Source: Bacillota bacterium (GTDB lineage Bacteria > Bacillota > Dethiobacteria > DTU022 > JAAZDR01). Taken from it: a stretch of 5,613 nt of DNA. This document shows, in pieces, positions 1 through 5,308 of the stretch (within the stretch, counting starts at the first letter, position 1; every line of letters starts with the position of its first letter). The stretch lies in assembly GCA_012512705.1 (NCBI GenBank), contig JAAZDR010000089.1, positions 1-5,613 of the forward strand, given 5' to 3'. The position numbers and the translations under genes were made by a program. The notes below the pieces were generated by a model that searched no databases, was not told the origin of the DNA, and saw only the letters and a program-made list of their open reading frames with translations.

Positions 1-70
1 CATAGGAGCAGCTTTTTTTATAACGTCTTTATTCGCTCTTATTAATTTTTCTCTTGTTTTCCAGAGATAA
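1..70 (+). CDS. 3' end of a probable membrane protein gene (partial)
   Basis: One forward frame is open from the window edge to a TAA at 68-70. It encodes about 22 residues with a strongly hydrophobic run (IGAAFFITSLFALINFSLVF) followed by Gln-Arg and the stop. This is the composition of a C-terminal transmembrane helix with a short basic tail, so I read it as the end of an integral membrane protein whose body lies outside the window. The family cannot be told from so little sequence. A minus-strand frame is also open across this stretch but has no start codon or ribosome site. No convincing terminator hairpin follows the stop, and the next gene has its own promoter-like region. The alternative is non-coding T-rich DNA that happens to translate hydrophobically. 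Confidence 0.4.
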   Translation, partial: IGAAFFITSLFALINFSLVFQR

Positions 71-84
71 AGCTGTTAAAATTG

Positions 85-115
85 TTTACAAGATTGTGCA
101 CATAGGCTGCATAAT
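85..115 (+). promoter_or_regulatory. Possible sigma-A promoter for the regulator/AAR operon
   Basis: A -35-like TTTACA (85-90) is followed after 19 bases by a -10-like CATAAT (110-115). Each hexamer differs from consensus at one position, but the spacer is longer than ideal. Transcription would begin near 122, inside the palindromic block that precedes the first gene of the operon. The position suits a promoter for that gene, and the overlap with palindromes suggests repression. The call rests on sequence resemblance only. Confidence 0.35.
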
Positions 116-119
116 AACA

Positions 120-142
120 ACATAAATATTTATGTATACATA
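120..142 (+). promoter_or_regulatory. Overlapping perfect palindromes, putative operator
   Basis: Two perfect inverted repeats overlap here: ACATAAATATTTATGT (120-135) and TATGTATACATA (131-142). They share the half-site TATGT, so the order is ACATA, TATGT, ACATA. Another ACATA copy lies at 100-104, next to an 8-bp palindrome TGTGCACA (95-102). The block sits at the expected transcription start and just upstream of the ribosome binding site of a helix-turn-helix gene. That is the usual place for an autoregulatory operator. AT-rich DNA makes short palindromes by chance, so the role is inferred. Confidence 0.4.
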
Positions 143-158
143 GAAGGGATGTGAGACA

Positions 159-680
159 GTGGACTTCTATCGTATTGGGGAGAAATTAATTAGCTTACAA
201 AAGCTCAACAGGTTAATAGATAAGGTATTTAAGCTTCGGATGCAGGGTTTTTCACAGCAAGAAACAGCACAGCGCCTCAACTTGGATCGCAGCTTTATCT
301 CTCGTCTGGAAACACTTGGAGAGGTGCGTAAAGGGAAAAAGATCGCTGTGATCGGCTTTCCCCTAAAAAATTTAGAAGAGCTGGAAGAGATAAGCGATCA
401 AGCAGGAGTTGATTTCACCTTATTTATGAACAACAAAGATCGTTGGGAGCTTGTACAAAAGGGCAGCGGGTTAGATTTTTTTGAGCGAATCATGCAGATA
501 CTCACTGTTTTGAAAGAGTTTGATCTATTAGTTTTGATCAGCTCTAAGAAATGGTTCCAGGTGGCGGAAGCGCTGTTTGATAAGGAACTGGTTTTTTTAG
601 AGCTGGGGCGCTCTCCGATTGAAGCGGACTGTCACCTTGATCCTGCACGCTATAAGAGACTGATCAGCGAGCTTATTTGA
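159..680 (+). CDS. Helix-turn-helix transcriptional regulator, first gene of the AAR-like operon
   Basis: The protein is 173 residues and starts with GTG; AGAAGGGA (142-149) lies nine bases upstream as the ribosome binding site. Residues about 17-51 form a helix-turn-helix: GFSQQETAQRLNLDRSFISR has the turn and recognition helix typical of XRE-like or sigma-region-4-like DNA-binding folds. After a basic linker (RKGKK, 57-61) the rest looks like a small alpha/beta domain, with beta-strand-like stretches KIAVIGF (61-67), DLLVLISS (122-129) and ELVFLELG (143-150). This could be a ligand-sensing or dimerisation domain, but I do not recognise its family. There is no signal peptide or membrane segment, so it should be cytoplasmic. 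It ends 44 bases before the next gene. It probably controls this operon through the palindromes at its own promoter. The ligand is unknown. Confidence 0.85.
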   Translation: MDFYRIGEKLISLQKLNRLIDKVFKLRMQGFSQQETAQRLNLDRSFISRLETLGEVRKGKKIAVIGFPLKNLEELEEISDQAGVDFTLFMNNKDRWELVQKGSGLDFFERIMQILTVLKEFDLLVLISSKKWFQVAEALFDKELVFLELGRSPIEADCHLDPARYKRLISELI

Positions 681-710
681 GAAGTAAGGTTTGGGGACAA
701 ATCAATAGTA

Positions 711-716
711 AAGGGG
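711..716 (+). promoter_or_regulatory. Ribosome binding site that fixes the start of the second operon gene
   Basis: AAGGGG lies eight bases before an ATG at 725. The same frame has an earlier TTG at 677 overlapping the previous gene's stop (TTGA), but only weak purine-rich sequence precedes it. The residues between the two starts look like non-coding read-through, while the protein from 725 begins with a beta-strand-like MKRVVSVSLG. The ATG at 725 is therefore preferred. Confidence 0.7.
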
Positions 717-724
717 TTGGTTTA

Positions 725-1621
725 ATGAAACGTGTAGTAAGTGTAAGCCTTGGATCGTCGAAACGGGATCATGCAGCAGAAATTGAGCTGTTTGGAGAGA
801 AGTTTCGTCTGGAGCGTATCGGGACGGATGGCGATATTCAAAAGATGATTGCTTTAATCAAGGAGTTTGACGGTAAGGTTGACGCTTTTGGTTTAGGGGG
901 TATAGATCTTTATATCCAAGCAGTAGATCGGCGTTATACCTTGCGTGACGCACAAAAAATTGCTGCTGCAGCACGTTTAACTCCCATTGTTGATGGCTCG
1001 GGATTGAAGAACACCCTGGAACGCAGGATTATCCGCCATCTTGCTAAAGAGAAGGGCATTTTTAATGAAAGGAAGAAGGTCCTGCTGGTCTGCGCCATGG
1101 ATCGGTTTGGGATGGCAGAGGCGATGCAAGAGTTAAACTGTGAGGTAATTTATGGGGATGTGCTTTATGTCCTCGGACTGCCTTTTCCGGTTACTTCTTT
1201 AAAGGTATTGGCACTTCTTGCACGGCTTTTGGTACCGGTTATCAGACTTCTTCCTTTTAGGCTGATCTATCCCACAGGAGAAAAACAGGAGGAAAATAAA
1301 CCACGGTTTCCCCGCTATTTTGAGGAGGCAGACATAATCGCCGGGGATTTTCATTTTATACGGTGCTATATGCCAAGTCGCTTGGATGGGAAAACAATTA
1401 TCACTAATACAGTTACCCCGGATGACCTGTTTCTCCTTAAGAAAAGCGGTGTCAAGTTACTTATAACCACTACACCAGAATTAGAGGGACGCTCTTTTGG
1501 AACAAATGTTATGGAAGCAATGCTCGTAGCTCTCTCAGGGAAAAAGGAGGAGTTGACCCCGCAGGAATATGAATCTCTTCTAGAAAAACTTGATCTTAAA
1601 CCGCGTCTTGTATACTTCTAA
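725..1621 (+). CDS. Conserved protein of uncertain function, 'quinate 5-dehydrogenase'-labelled type
   Basis: The product is 298 residues from the preferred ATG; a TTG at 677 would add 16. From memory, similar proteins beside AAR-like genes in clostridia carry the automatic label quinate 5-dehydrogenase, but nothing here shows that activity. No standard GxGxxG dinucleotide-binding loop is evident. Visible landmarks are an N-terminal strand with SLGSSKRDH (8-16), DAFGLGGIDLY (53-63), VDGSGLKNTLERR (89-101), a strand-turn KKVLLVCAMDRFGMAEAM (117-134), and a C-terminal block with ITNTVTPDD (226-234) and TTTPELEGRSFGTNVMEA (248-265). Residues about 153-182 are hydrophobic with regularly spaced Lys/Arg, which suggests an amphipathic or membrane-contacting helix rather than a clean transmembrane span. 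The gene lies between the regulator and the AAR-like reductase (46 bases to the next start), so a role in the same aldehyde or lipid pathway is likely. The reaction is unknown. Confidence 0.8.
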   Translation: MKRVVSVSLGSSKRDHAAEIELFGEKFRLERIGTDGDIQKMIALIKEFDGKVDAFGLGGIDLYIQAVDRRYTLRDAQKIAAAARLTPIVDGSGLKNTLERRIIRHLAKEKGIFNERKKVLLVCAMDRFGMAEAMQELNCEVIYGDVLYVLGLPFPVTSLKVLALLARLLVPVIRLLPFRLIYPTGEKQEENKPRFPRYFEEADIIAGDFHFIRCYMPSRLDGKTIITNTVTPDDLFLLKKSGVKLLITTTPELEGRSFGTNVMEAMLVALSGKKEELTPQEYESLLEKLDLKPRLVYF

Positions 1622-1667
1622 GGACGTTCTTAAAAACAATCCGGACAACTGGGAGGTTAAAACATAA

Positions 1668-2765
1668 ATGGAGAACAGGTTTGCTTTTATAATTCATCCT
1701 ATTGTGCTAGAAGATATTTTTCGTAAATTTAAAGCTCTGCGCCACCTGCCCCGAGGAGTGACAGAAAAGATGGTCACTTATTTGCCGCCGATAAAGGTCT
1801 CGGAGATTACCGGTGTTGTCAGCCCTTATGGGGAAGCTGTGGGGAATTTTGTATCTGTAAATCTTACCTCAAAGCAGATGCTTTCTTTACCAGAGGATAA
1901 GGTTATCCAAAAGATCATACAAGCTGGTAAAAAGGCTCAGAAGTTAGGTGCAAAAATAGTTGGTCTAGGAGCAATGACCTCCGTTGTCGGCGACGCCGGC
2001 ATTAGCATTGCTCGTAACCTGGATATTGCCGTAACTACCGGAAATAGCTACACAGTCGCTACTGCCCTTGAGGGTACTAAAAAGGCTGCGGAGAAAATGG
2101 GCATCGATTATCGCAATGCACAGATCACGATTATTGGGGCAACAGGTTCCATCGGTGCTGTTTGTGCTCGCATCCTTGCCCGCGAGGCGAAATACCTTAC
2201 CCTTGCTGCCCGCAATATTTCTCGATTGGAGAGCTTAGCGAGAGATATCCTTTATGATACCGGGTTAGCGGTTAAGGTTACCTCAGATATTAAAAAGGCT
2301 GTTCAACGTGCGGATATCCTCATCTCTGTCAGCGGGGCTTCCGAGGCCTTAATCGAACCTCAAGATCTAAAGACGGGAGCAGTTGTCTGTGATGTTGCAC
2401 GCCCGCGTGATGTTTCTCCGCGGGTAGAGGAACTTCGTGATGATGTGCTCGTGATTGAGGGTGGGGTGGTTGAAGTTCCAGGGGATGTTAATTTTAATTT
2501 TAACTTTGGCTTCCCCAAGAAAACTTCCTATGCTTGTATGGCGGAAACAATGATTTTGGCCTTAGAAGGAAGGTTTGAGAATTTTTCTTTGGGACGTAAC
2601 TTGAAGGTGGAAAGAGTGGACGAGATTACTTCCCTTGCACGCAAACACGGTTTTAAACTGGCTGGTTTTCGCAGTTTTGAACGCCCTATTACTGATGAAA
2701 AGATTAATAACATTAGAAAAAATGCCTTACGAAAGAAAACTGATGATAAAGTTAGAGTACACTAG
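1668..2765 (+). CDS. Long-chain acyl-ACP reductase-like protein (AAR family)
   Basis: The 365-residue protein starts at ATG, with GGGAGG (1651-1656) 11 bases upstream. It resembles the cyanobacterial acyl-ACP reductase along its length. From memory, matching landmarks are LPPIKVSEIT (39-48; APPQIVDEIT in Synechococcus), VGLGAMTSVV (98-107; SALGGFTSII), TTGNSYT (123-129; TTGNTHT), the Rossmann loop GATGSIG (157-163; GATGDIG), LAARN (179-183; LTARN), GGVVE (265-269) and SYACMAETMILALEGRFENF (287-306; FACFAEAMLLEFEGWHTNF). Cys290 aligns with the cyanobacterial catalytic Cys294, which forms the acyl-thioester. The predicted reaction is NADPH-dependent reduction of acyl-ACP or acyl-CoA to a fatty aldehyde in the cytoplasm. 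A basic tail of about 30 residues extends past the cyanobacterial end. Automatic pipelines may call it shikimate dehydrogenase-like because of the Rossmann fold; the AAR match is far more specific. Substrate and product fate are inferred. Confidence 0.85.
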   Translation: MENRFAFIIHPIVLEDIFRKFKALRHLPRGVTEKMVTYLPPIKVSEITGVVSPYGEAVGNFVSVNLTSKQMLSLPEDKVIQKIIQAGKKAQKLGAKIVGLGAMTSVVGDAGISIARNLDIAVTTGNSYTVATALEGTKKAAEKMGIDYRNAQITIIGATGSIGAVCARILAREAKYLTLAARNISRLESLARDILYDTGLAVKVTSDIKKAVQRADILISVSGASEALIEPQDLKTGAVVCDVARPRDVSPRVEELRDDVLVIEGGVVEVPGDVNFNFNFGFPKKTSYACMAETMILALEGRFENFSLGRNLKVERVDEITSLARKHGFKLAGFRSFERPITDEKINNIRKNALRKKTDDKVRVH

Positions 2766-2802
2766 TTTGACAATGCGAATTACCTGTTTTATAATAAACT
2801 AG
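2762..2802 (+). repeat. 7-bp inverted repeat bracketing the greA-side promoter
   Basis: CTAGTTT (2762-2768) and AAACTAG (2796-2802) are perfect inverted copies. The left arm covers the stop codon and the first two bases of the -35 box. The right arm runs from just after the -10 box to the predicted transcription start. They could be half-sites for a DNA-binding protein. As RNA they would make only a weak hairpin with a 27-nt loop and no T tract, so a terminator is unlikely. Confidence 0.3.
2767..2795 (+). promoter_or_regulatory. Perfect consensus sigma-A promoter upstream of greA-lysS
   Basis: TTGACA (2767-2772), a 17-base spacer and TATAAT (2790-2795) match the sigma-A consensus at every position. 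The -35 box begins one base after the stop codon of the AAR-like gene. Transcription should start near 2802, giving a leader of about 229 nt before greA. It separates the housekeeping genes from the upstream operon. A second TATAAT at 2837-2842 and a TTGTTG/TATAAG pair (2943-2948 and 2965-2970) could be weaker starts, but their partner boxes or spacing are poor. Confidence 0.8.
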
Positions 2803-2904
2803 AAAAATTTAGTGTTTAAAAATATAGGAAAAAGTATATAATCTATTATGATAATCAATTAATTGACCATAAACCAAAATAGTTCGGATATAGATTTATG
2901 TGCT

Positions 2905-2925
2905 GTGTCAAGGTAAACTTGGCAC
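2905..2925 (+). other. Leader RNA hairpin upstream of greA
   Basis: GTGTCAAG (2905-2912) pairs with CTTGGCAC (2918-2925) around the five-base loop GTAAA: eight pairs including one G-U. The following TCTCTTGTTGT is T-rich but not a clean T run, so this could be a weak attenuator or just a structural element of the leader. No T-box sequence, lysine riboswitch or other known leader motif was recognised around it. Confidence 0.4.
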
Positions 2926-3030
2926 TCTCTTGTTGTACGGATTGTTGATCAGCTCAGTTGTCGGTATAAGGAGCAGCTAAGGAACATATATTTTACTCGT
3001 GAAGGATACCGTTGAAAAGGGGAGTAATAG

Positions 3031-3507
3031 ATGGCGGAAAAAGAGATAATTCTTACTAAAGATGGTCTAGCAAAACTGGAGAAGGAGCTTAATTACCTTA
3101 AAACTGTTAGAAGGCGGGAAATAGCAGAAAGGATTAAGACGGCTATTGGTTTTGGTGATATTACTGACAATTCCGAGTATGAAGATGCTAAAAATGAACA
3201 GGCTTTTATTGAAGGCCGGATCATAACGCTGGAAAAGATGCTGCGCAATGCTCGTGTCATTGAAGATGGCGAGATTGATACTGCCGTGGTCAGTCTTGGT
3301 TCAATTGTGAGGTTACGAGATCTTGAGGCTGAAGAAGAATTTGAGTATACTTTGGTTGGCCGAGCAGAAGCTAACCCCGCCGAAAATAAGATATCTAATG
3401 AATCCCCTGTAGGGAAAGCGATTTTGGGGAAAAGTGTTGGGGAAGTGGTAGAGGTAAAAGTTCCTGCAGGCACTTTAAAATATGAGATTTTAGAGATTCG
3501 CAAATAA
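3031..3507 (+). CDS. greA: Transcription elongation factor GreA
   Basis: The 158-residue product has the usual GreA length and both domains. Residues 1-76 form the antiparallel coiled coil that enters the RNA polymerase secondary channel; about 83-158 form the FKBP-like domain that binds the polymerase. The tip carries [27 protein letters not shown] sequence at 42-64, where Asp43 and Asp46 correspond to the acidic pair (Asp41 and Glu44 in E. coli) that supports metal-dependent cleavage of backtracked transcripts. The C-terminal [18 protein letters not shown] (125-142) is a hallmark of the family. AGGGGAG (3018-3024) gives a well-placed ribosome site. The gene follows a long leader and lies 24 bases before lysS, with which it is probably co-transcribed. 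The second acidic residue is Asp instead of the commoner Glu, which should be tolerated. Confidence 0.97.
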   Translation: MAEKEIILTKDGLAKLEKELNYLKTVRRREIAERIKTAIGFGDITDNSEYEDAKNEQAFIEGRIITLEKMLRNARVIEDGEIDTAVVSLGSIVRLRDLEAEEEFEYTLVGRAEANPAENKISNESPVGKAILGKSVGEVVEVKVPAGTLKYEILEIRK

Positions 3508-3531
3508 TTCGATCTGGAGTGATGTTTACCT

Positions 3532-4998
3532 ATGACAGAGGAAAATCTAAACGAATTAATGGCTGTTAGACGGGAGAAGTTAAAGTGGCTTAAGGAACGT
3601 GGCATTGACCCTTTTGGCAAGGAGTATACGGTAACTCATTCCTCCGTGCAGATTCACGAAGGTTTTAAAGAGCTTGAAGGGGAAGAGGTGCAGATTGCCG
3701 GGAGGATCATTAGTAAACGCGGTCACGGCAAAGCCTCTTTTGCCCACCTGCAGGATGCTGATGGGAAAATTCAGATTTATATACGCCTGGATAATGTCGG
3801 TGAAAATCAATATACCCTTTATCGTCAGCTTGATATTGGGGATATTATCGGCGTCAAAGGAGAGGTTTTTCGCACGCAGAAGGGAGAGGTTACTGTCAGC
3901 GTTCAGAACTTTGTCCTACTGACAAAGTCTTTGCGTCCTTTGCCGGAGAAATGGCATGGCCTTAAGGATGTGGAACTACGCTACCGGCAGCGTTATCTAG
4001 ATTTGATCGTAAATCCGGAGCTTAAAAAGACCTTTTTATTACGTACAAGGATTATACAGGCGATCCGCAGCTACCTCAGCAAACAGGGTTTTTTAGAGGT
4101 GGAGACACCGATTATGTCTCCAATTGCCGGCGGCGCCACGGCACGCCCTTTTATTACTTACCACAATGCTCTGGACATCAATCTATACTTGCGCATTGCT
4201 ACTGAACTGCACCTCAAACGCCTCCTAGTTGGAGGTATCGAAAAAGTATACGAGCTGGGAAGAATTTTTCGCAATGAAGGAATCTCTACCATACATAACC
4301 CTGAATTTACTTCAATTGAGATATATCAAGCATATGTTGGGTATGAAGAGATGATGAAGCTTACAGAGCAACTGCTTTATTATGTTGCCGTAGAAGCTTT
4401 AGGGAAAAGCAAGGTTAACTATCAGGGGGTAGAGATCGATCTTTCACCGCCCTGGCCGCGGAAAACCATGTTTGAGGTTGTCAAAGAGCATGCAGGTATA
4501 GATTTTAGTCAAATCAGTGATAACGCTGCTGCCCGTAGGGCGGCGGAAAAGGCTGGCCTTGAAGTGAAAGATAGCGCTACCTGGGGAGAAATATTAAATG
4601 AAATATTTGAAAAATATTGTGAGGACAAGCTCTTGCAACCGGTATTTGTAAAAGATTATCCAGTCGATGTTTCCCCGCTGGCCAAGCAGATGGATGAAGA
4701 TCCGCGGCTAACTTACCGCTTTGAGGCTTTTATTATGGGTAAAGAGATTGCCAATGCATTTAGTGAGTTAAACGATCCTTTTGAACAGCGACGGCGCTTT
4801 GAAAAACAGGCCGCCCAACGTGATGCCGGGGACGAAGAGGCGCATATGATGGACGAAGACTTTTTAATATCATTGGAATATGGTATGCCCCCTGCCGGTG
4901 GTTTGGGGATAGGTATTGATCGATTGGTTATGCTGCTTACGGATTCTCCTTCGATACGTGATGTGATTCTTTTCCCGACACTACGTCCGCGCGATTAG
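3532..4998 (+). CDS. lysS: Lysyl-tRNA synthetase, class II
   Basis: The 488-residue protein charges tRNA-Lys with lysine using ATP, in the cytoplasm, probably as a homodimer. Length and order fit bacterial class II LysRS. An N-terminal helix precedes the OB-fold anticodon-binding domain (about 54-130, with [21 protein letters not shown]). Motif 1 lies near 172-195 and ends in [11 protein letters not shown]. Motif 2 contains FRNEG (246-250) and HNPEFTSIE (255-263), with the ATP-contacting Arg and Glu. Motif 3 is [14 protein letters not shown] (456-469). [12 protein letters not shown] (374-385) and [12 protein letters not shown] (405-416) are typical lysine-pocket regions. All catalytic motifs appear intact. 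GGAGTG (3516-3521) supports the ATG start. The gene follows greA closely and is succeeded by an rRNA operon, the same neighbourhood seen in Bacillus. No strong terminator is visible after its stop, so some read-through into the rRNA region is possible. Confidence 0.98.
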   Translation: MTEENLNELMAVRREKLKWLKERGIDPFGKEYTVTHSSVQIHEGFKELEGEEVQIAGRIISKRGHGKASFAHLQDADGKIQIYIRLDNVGENQYTLYRQLDIGDIIGVKGEVFRTQKGEVTVSVQNFVLLTKSLRPLPEKWHGLKDVELRYRQRYLDLIVNPELKKTFLLRTRIIQAIRSYLSKQGFLEVETPIMSPIAGGATARPFITYHNALDINLYLRIATELHLKRLLVGGIEKVYELGRIFRNEGISTIHNPEFTSIEIYQAYVGYEEMMKLTEQLLYYVAVEALGKSKVNYQGVEIDLSPPWPRKTMFEVVKEHAGIDFSQISDNAAARRAAEKAGLEVKDSATWGEILNEIFEKYCEDKLLQPVFVKDYPVDVSPLAKQMDEDPRLTYRFEAFIMGKEIANAFSELNDPFEQRRRFEKQAAQRDAGDEEAHMMDEDFLISLEYGMPPAGGLGIGIDRLVMLLTDSPSIRDVILFPTLRPRD

Positions 4999-5036
4999 TG
5001 GAGCACGGTTTGAAAAGAATTATTGGAGAAAAACAT

Positions 5037-5065
5037 TTGACAAGCCAAATTCTCTATGCTAATAT
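5037..5065 (+). promoter_or_regulatory. rRNA promoter P1, extended -10
   Basis: TTGACA (5037-5042) is followed after 17 bases by TAATAT (5060-5065), with TG at 5057-5058 giving an extended -10. A-rich sequence at about 5010-5036 could act as an UP element. The start would be near 5071-5073, inside the palindrome ACAACGTTGT. It is the upstream member of a tandem pair, as is usual in Firmicutes rRNA operons. Confidence 0.7.
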
Positions 5066-5067
5066 AT

Positions 5068-5077
5068 ACAACGTTGT
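5068..5077 (+). repeat. Palindrome at the P1 start site
   Basis: ACAACGTTGT is a perfect 10-base palindrome placed three bases after the P1 -10 box. Its first eight bases, ACAACGTT, recur at 5124-5131, overlapping the P2 -35 box. The placement fits an operator, though chance cannot be ruled out. Confidence 0.3.
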
Positions 5078-5120
5078 GTTGTCAGCAAACTAACATGTTC
5101 ACATCTTATTTTTAAGGGTA

Positions 5121-5150
5121 TTGACAACGTTTATTCATCTGTGCTATTAT
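5121..5150 (+). promoter_or_regulatory. rRNA promoter P2, extended -10
   Basis: TTGACA (5121-5126) and TATTAT (5145-5150) are 18 bases apart, with TG at 5142-5143 making TGCTATTAT. The T-rich stretch at 5105-5113 may serve as an UP element. The predicted start is the G at about 5157. A G start would suit GTP-sensitive growth-rate control of rRNA in Firmicutes. The core resembles P1: both begin TTGACAA and share a TGCTA at the -10. The -35 boxes lie 84 bases apart. Confidence 0.8.
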
Positions 5151-5152
5151 AC

Positions 5153-5185
5153 TAGCGCTGCTTCAAATGGCCCTAAGCGGCGTTA
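5153..5185 (+). other. rRNA leader stem-loop (boxB-like position)
   Basis: Bases 5153-5163 pair with 5175-5185 over 11 positions, including two G-U pairs, around an 11-base loop (5164-5174). A transcript from P2 starting near 5157 would keep at least seven of these pairs at its extreme 5' end. A hairpin upstream of boxA is the normal order in rRNA leaders, where it helps assemble the antitermination complex or protects the leader. Confidence 0.55.
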
Positions 5186-5216
5186 TTCACTGATGGATCT
5201 ATTGACTTTCTTAGCA

Positions 5217-5228
5217 AGTTCTTTGACA
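5217..5228 (+). promoter_or_regulatory. boxA-like rRNA antitermination site
   Basis: AGTTCTTTGACA matches the E. coli boxA TGCTCTTTAACA at 9 of 12 positions, and the continuation AACTAAAC resembles leader and spacer boxA regions of Firmicutes rRNA operons. In RNA this site binds NusB-NusE(S10) and makes the polymerase resistant to Rho-dependent termination. It lies about 60 nt after the P2 start and 80 nt before the 16S gene. The TTGACA inside it is best explained as part of boxA. Confidence 0.65.
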
Positions 5229-5240
5229 ACTAAACAGGGT

Positions 5241-5268
5241 AAGGCTATCTTTGAGCTTCTTTTTTTTT
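5241..5268 (+). terminator. Weak terminator-like hairpin plus T9 tract in the rRNA leader
   Basis: A short bulged stem (AAGGCT 5241-5246 against AGCTT 5254-5258) is followed at once by CTTTTTTTTT, with nine T residues at 5260-5268. The stem is too weak for an efficient intrinsic terminator, but the long T run could be a pause or slippage site that boxA-modified polymerase passes. It could also simply be an AT-rich processing region. Confidence 0.25.
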
Positions 5269-5308
5269 GTAATATTTACTTCCAGGCAAAACTTTTCAGT
5301 TAAAATAT

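Larger units (their letters stand above)
4999..5308 (+). other. lysS-rRNA intergenic control region, no protein gene
   Basis: This 310-base stretch contains no credible coding sequence. One open frame from 5121 to 5303 begins inside a -35 box, lacks a ribosome site and is not protein-like. The region holds two tandem promoters, a leader stem-loop, a boxA-like site and a T9 tract, listed separately. The last ~35 bases before the 16S gene are AT-rich and probably belong to the 17S precursor removed by processing. The matching half of the processing stem would lie beyond the window. Confidence 0.8.

Noticed and set aside
1..76. Minus-strand coding sequence entering from the left edge
   Set aside because: The reverse frame is open for about 25 codons but has no start codon or ribosome site until the edge; the forward frame reads as a membrane helix ending in a stop.
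677..724. TTG start at 677, overlapping the regulator's stop codon as TTGA
   Set aside because: The ribosome site before it is weak, whereas ATG at 725 has AAGGGG at a good distance and gives a sensible N-terminus.
2776..2800. FapR-like fatty-acid regulator site, from the TTACCTG sequence within the greA-side promoter
   Set aside because: Only the short ACCTG core matches; the flanking palindromic TTAGTAC/GTACTAA arms of known FapR sites are missing.
2802..3030. T-box or lysine riboswitch controlling lysS from the greA leader
   Set aside because: No T-box GGTGG-type antiterminator sequence or lysine riboswitch core could be found, and greA lies between the leader and lysS.
3093..3620. A 175-codon minus-strand frame opposite greA and the start of lysS
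   Set aside because: It is a shadow of two certain genes, with Ser/Arg/Leu-rich antisense composition and no recognisable domain.
5223..5251. A third rRNA promoter, TTGACA (5223-5228) with TATCTT (5246-5251)
   Set aside because: The TTGACA lies inside the boxA-like AGTTCTTTGACA, which explains it better, and the -10 matches only four of six bases.
5121..5303. A 60-codon open frame in the rRNA leader
   Set aside because: It starts at a TTG that is the P2 -35 box, has no ribosome binding site and overlaps leader elements.
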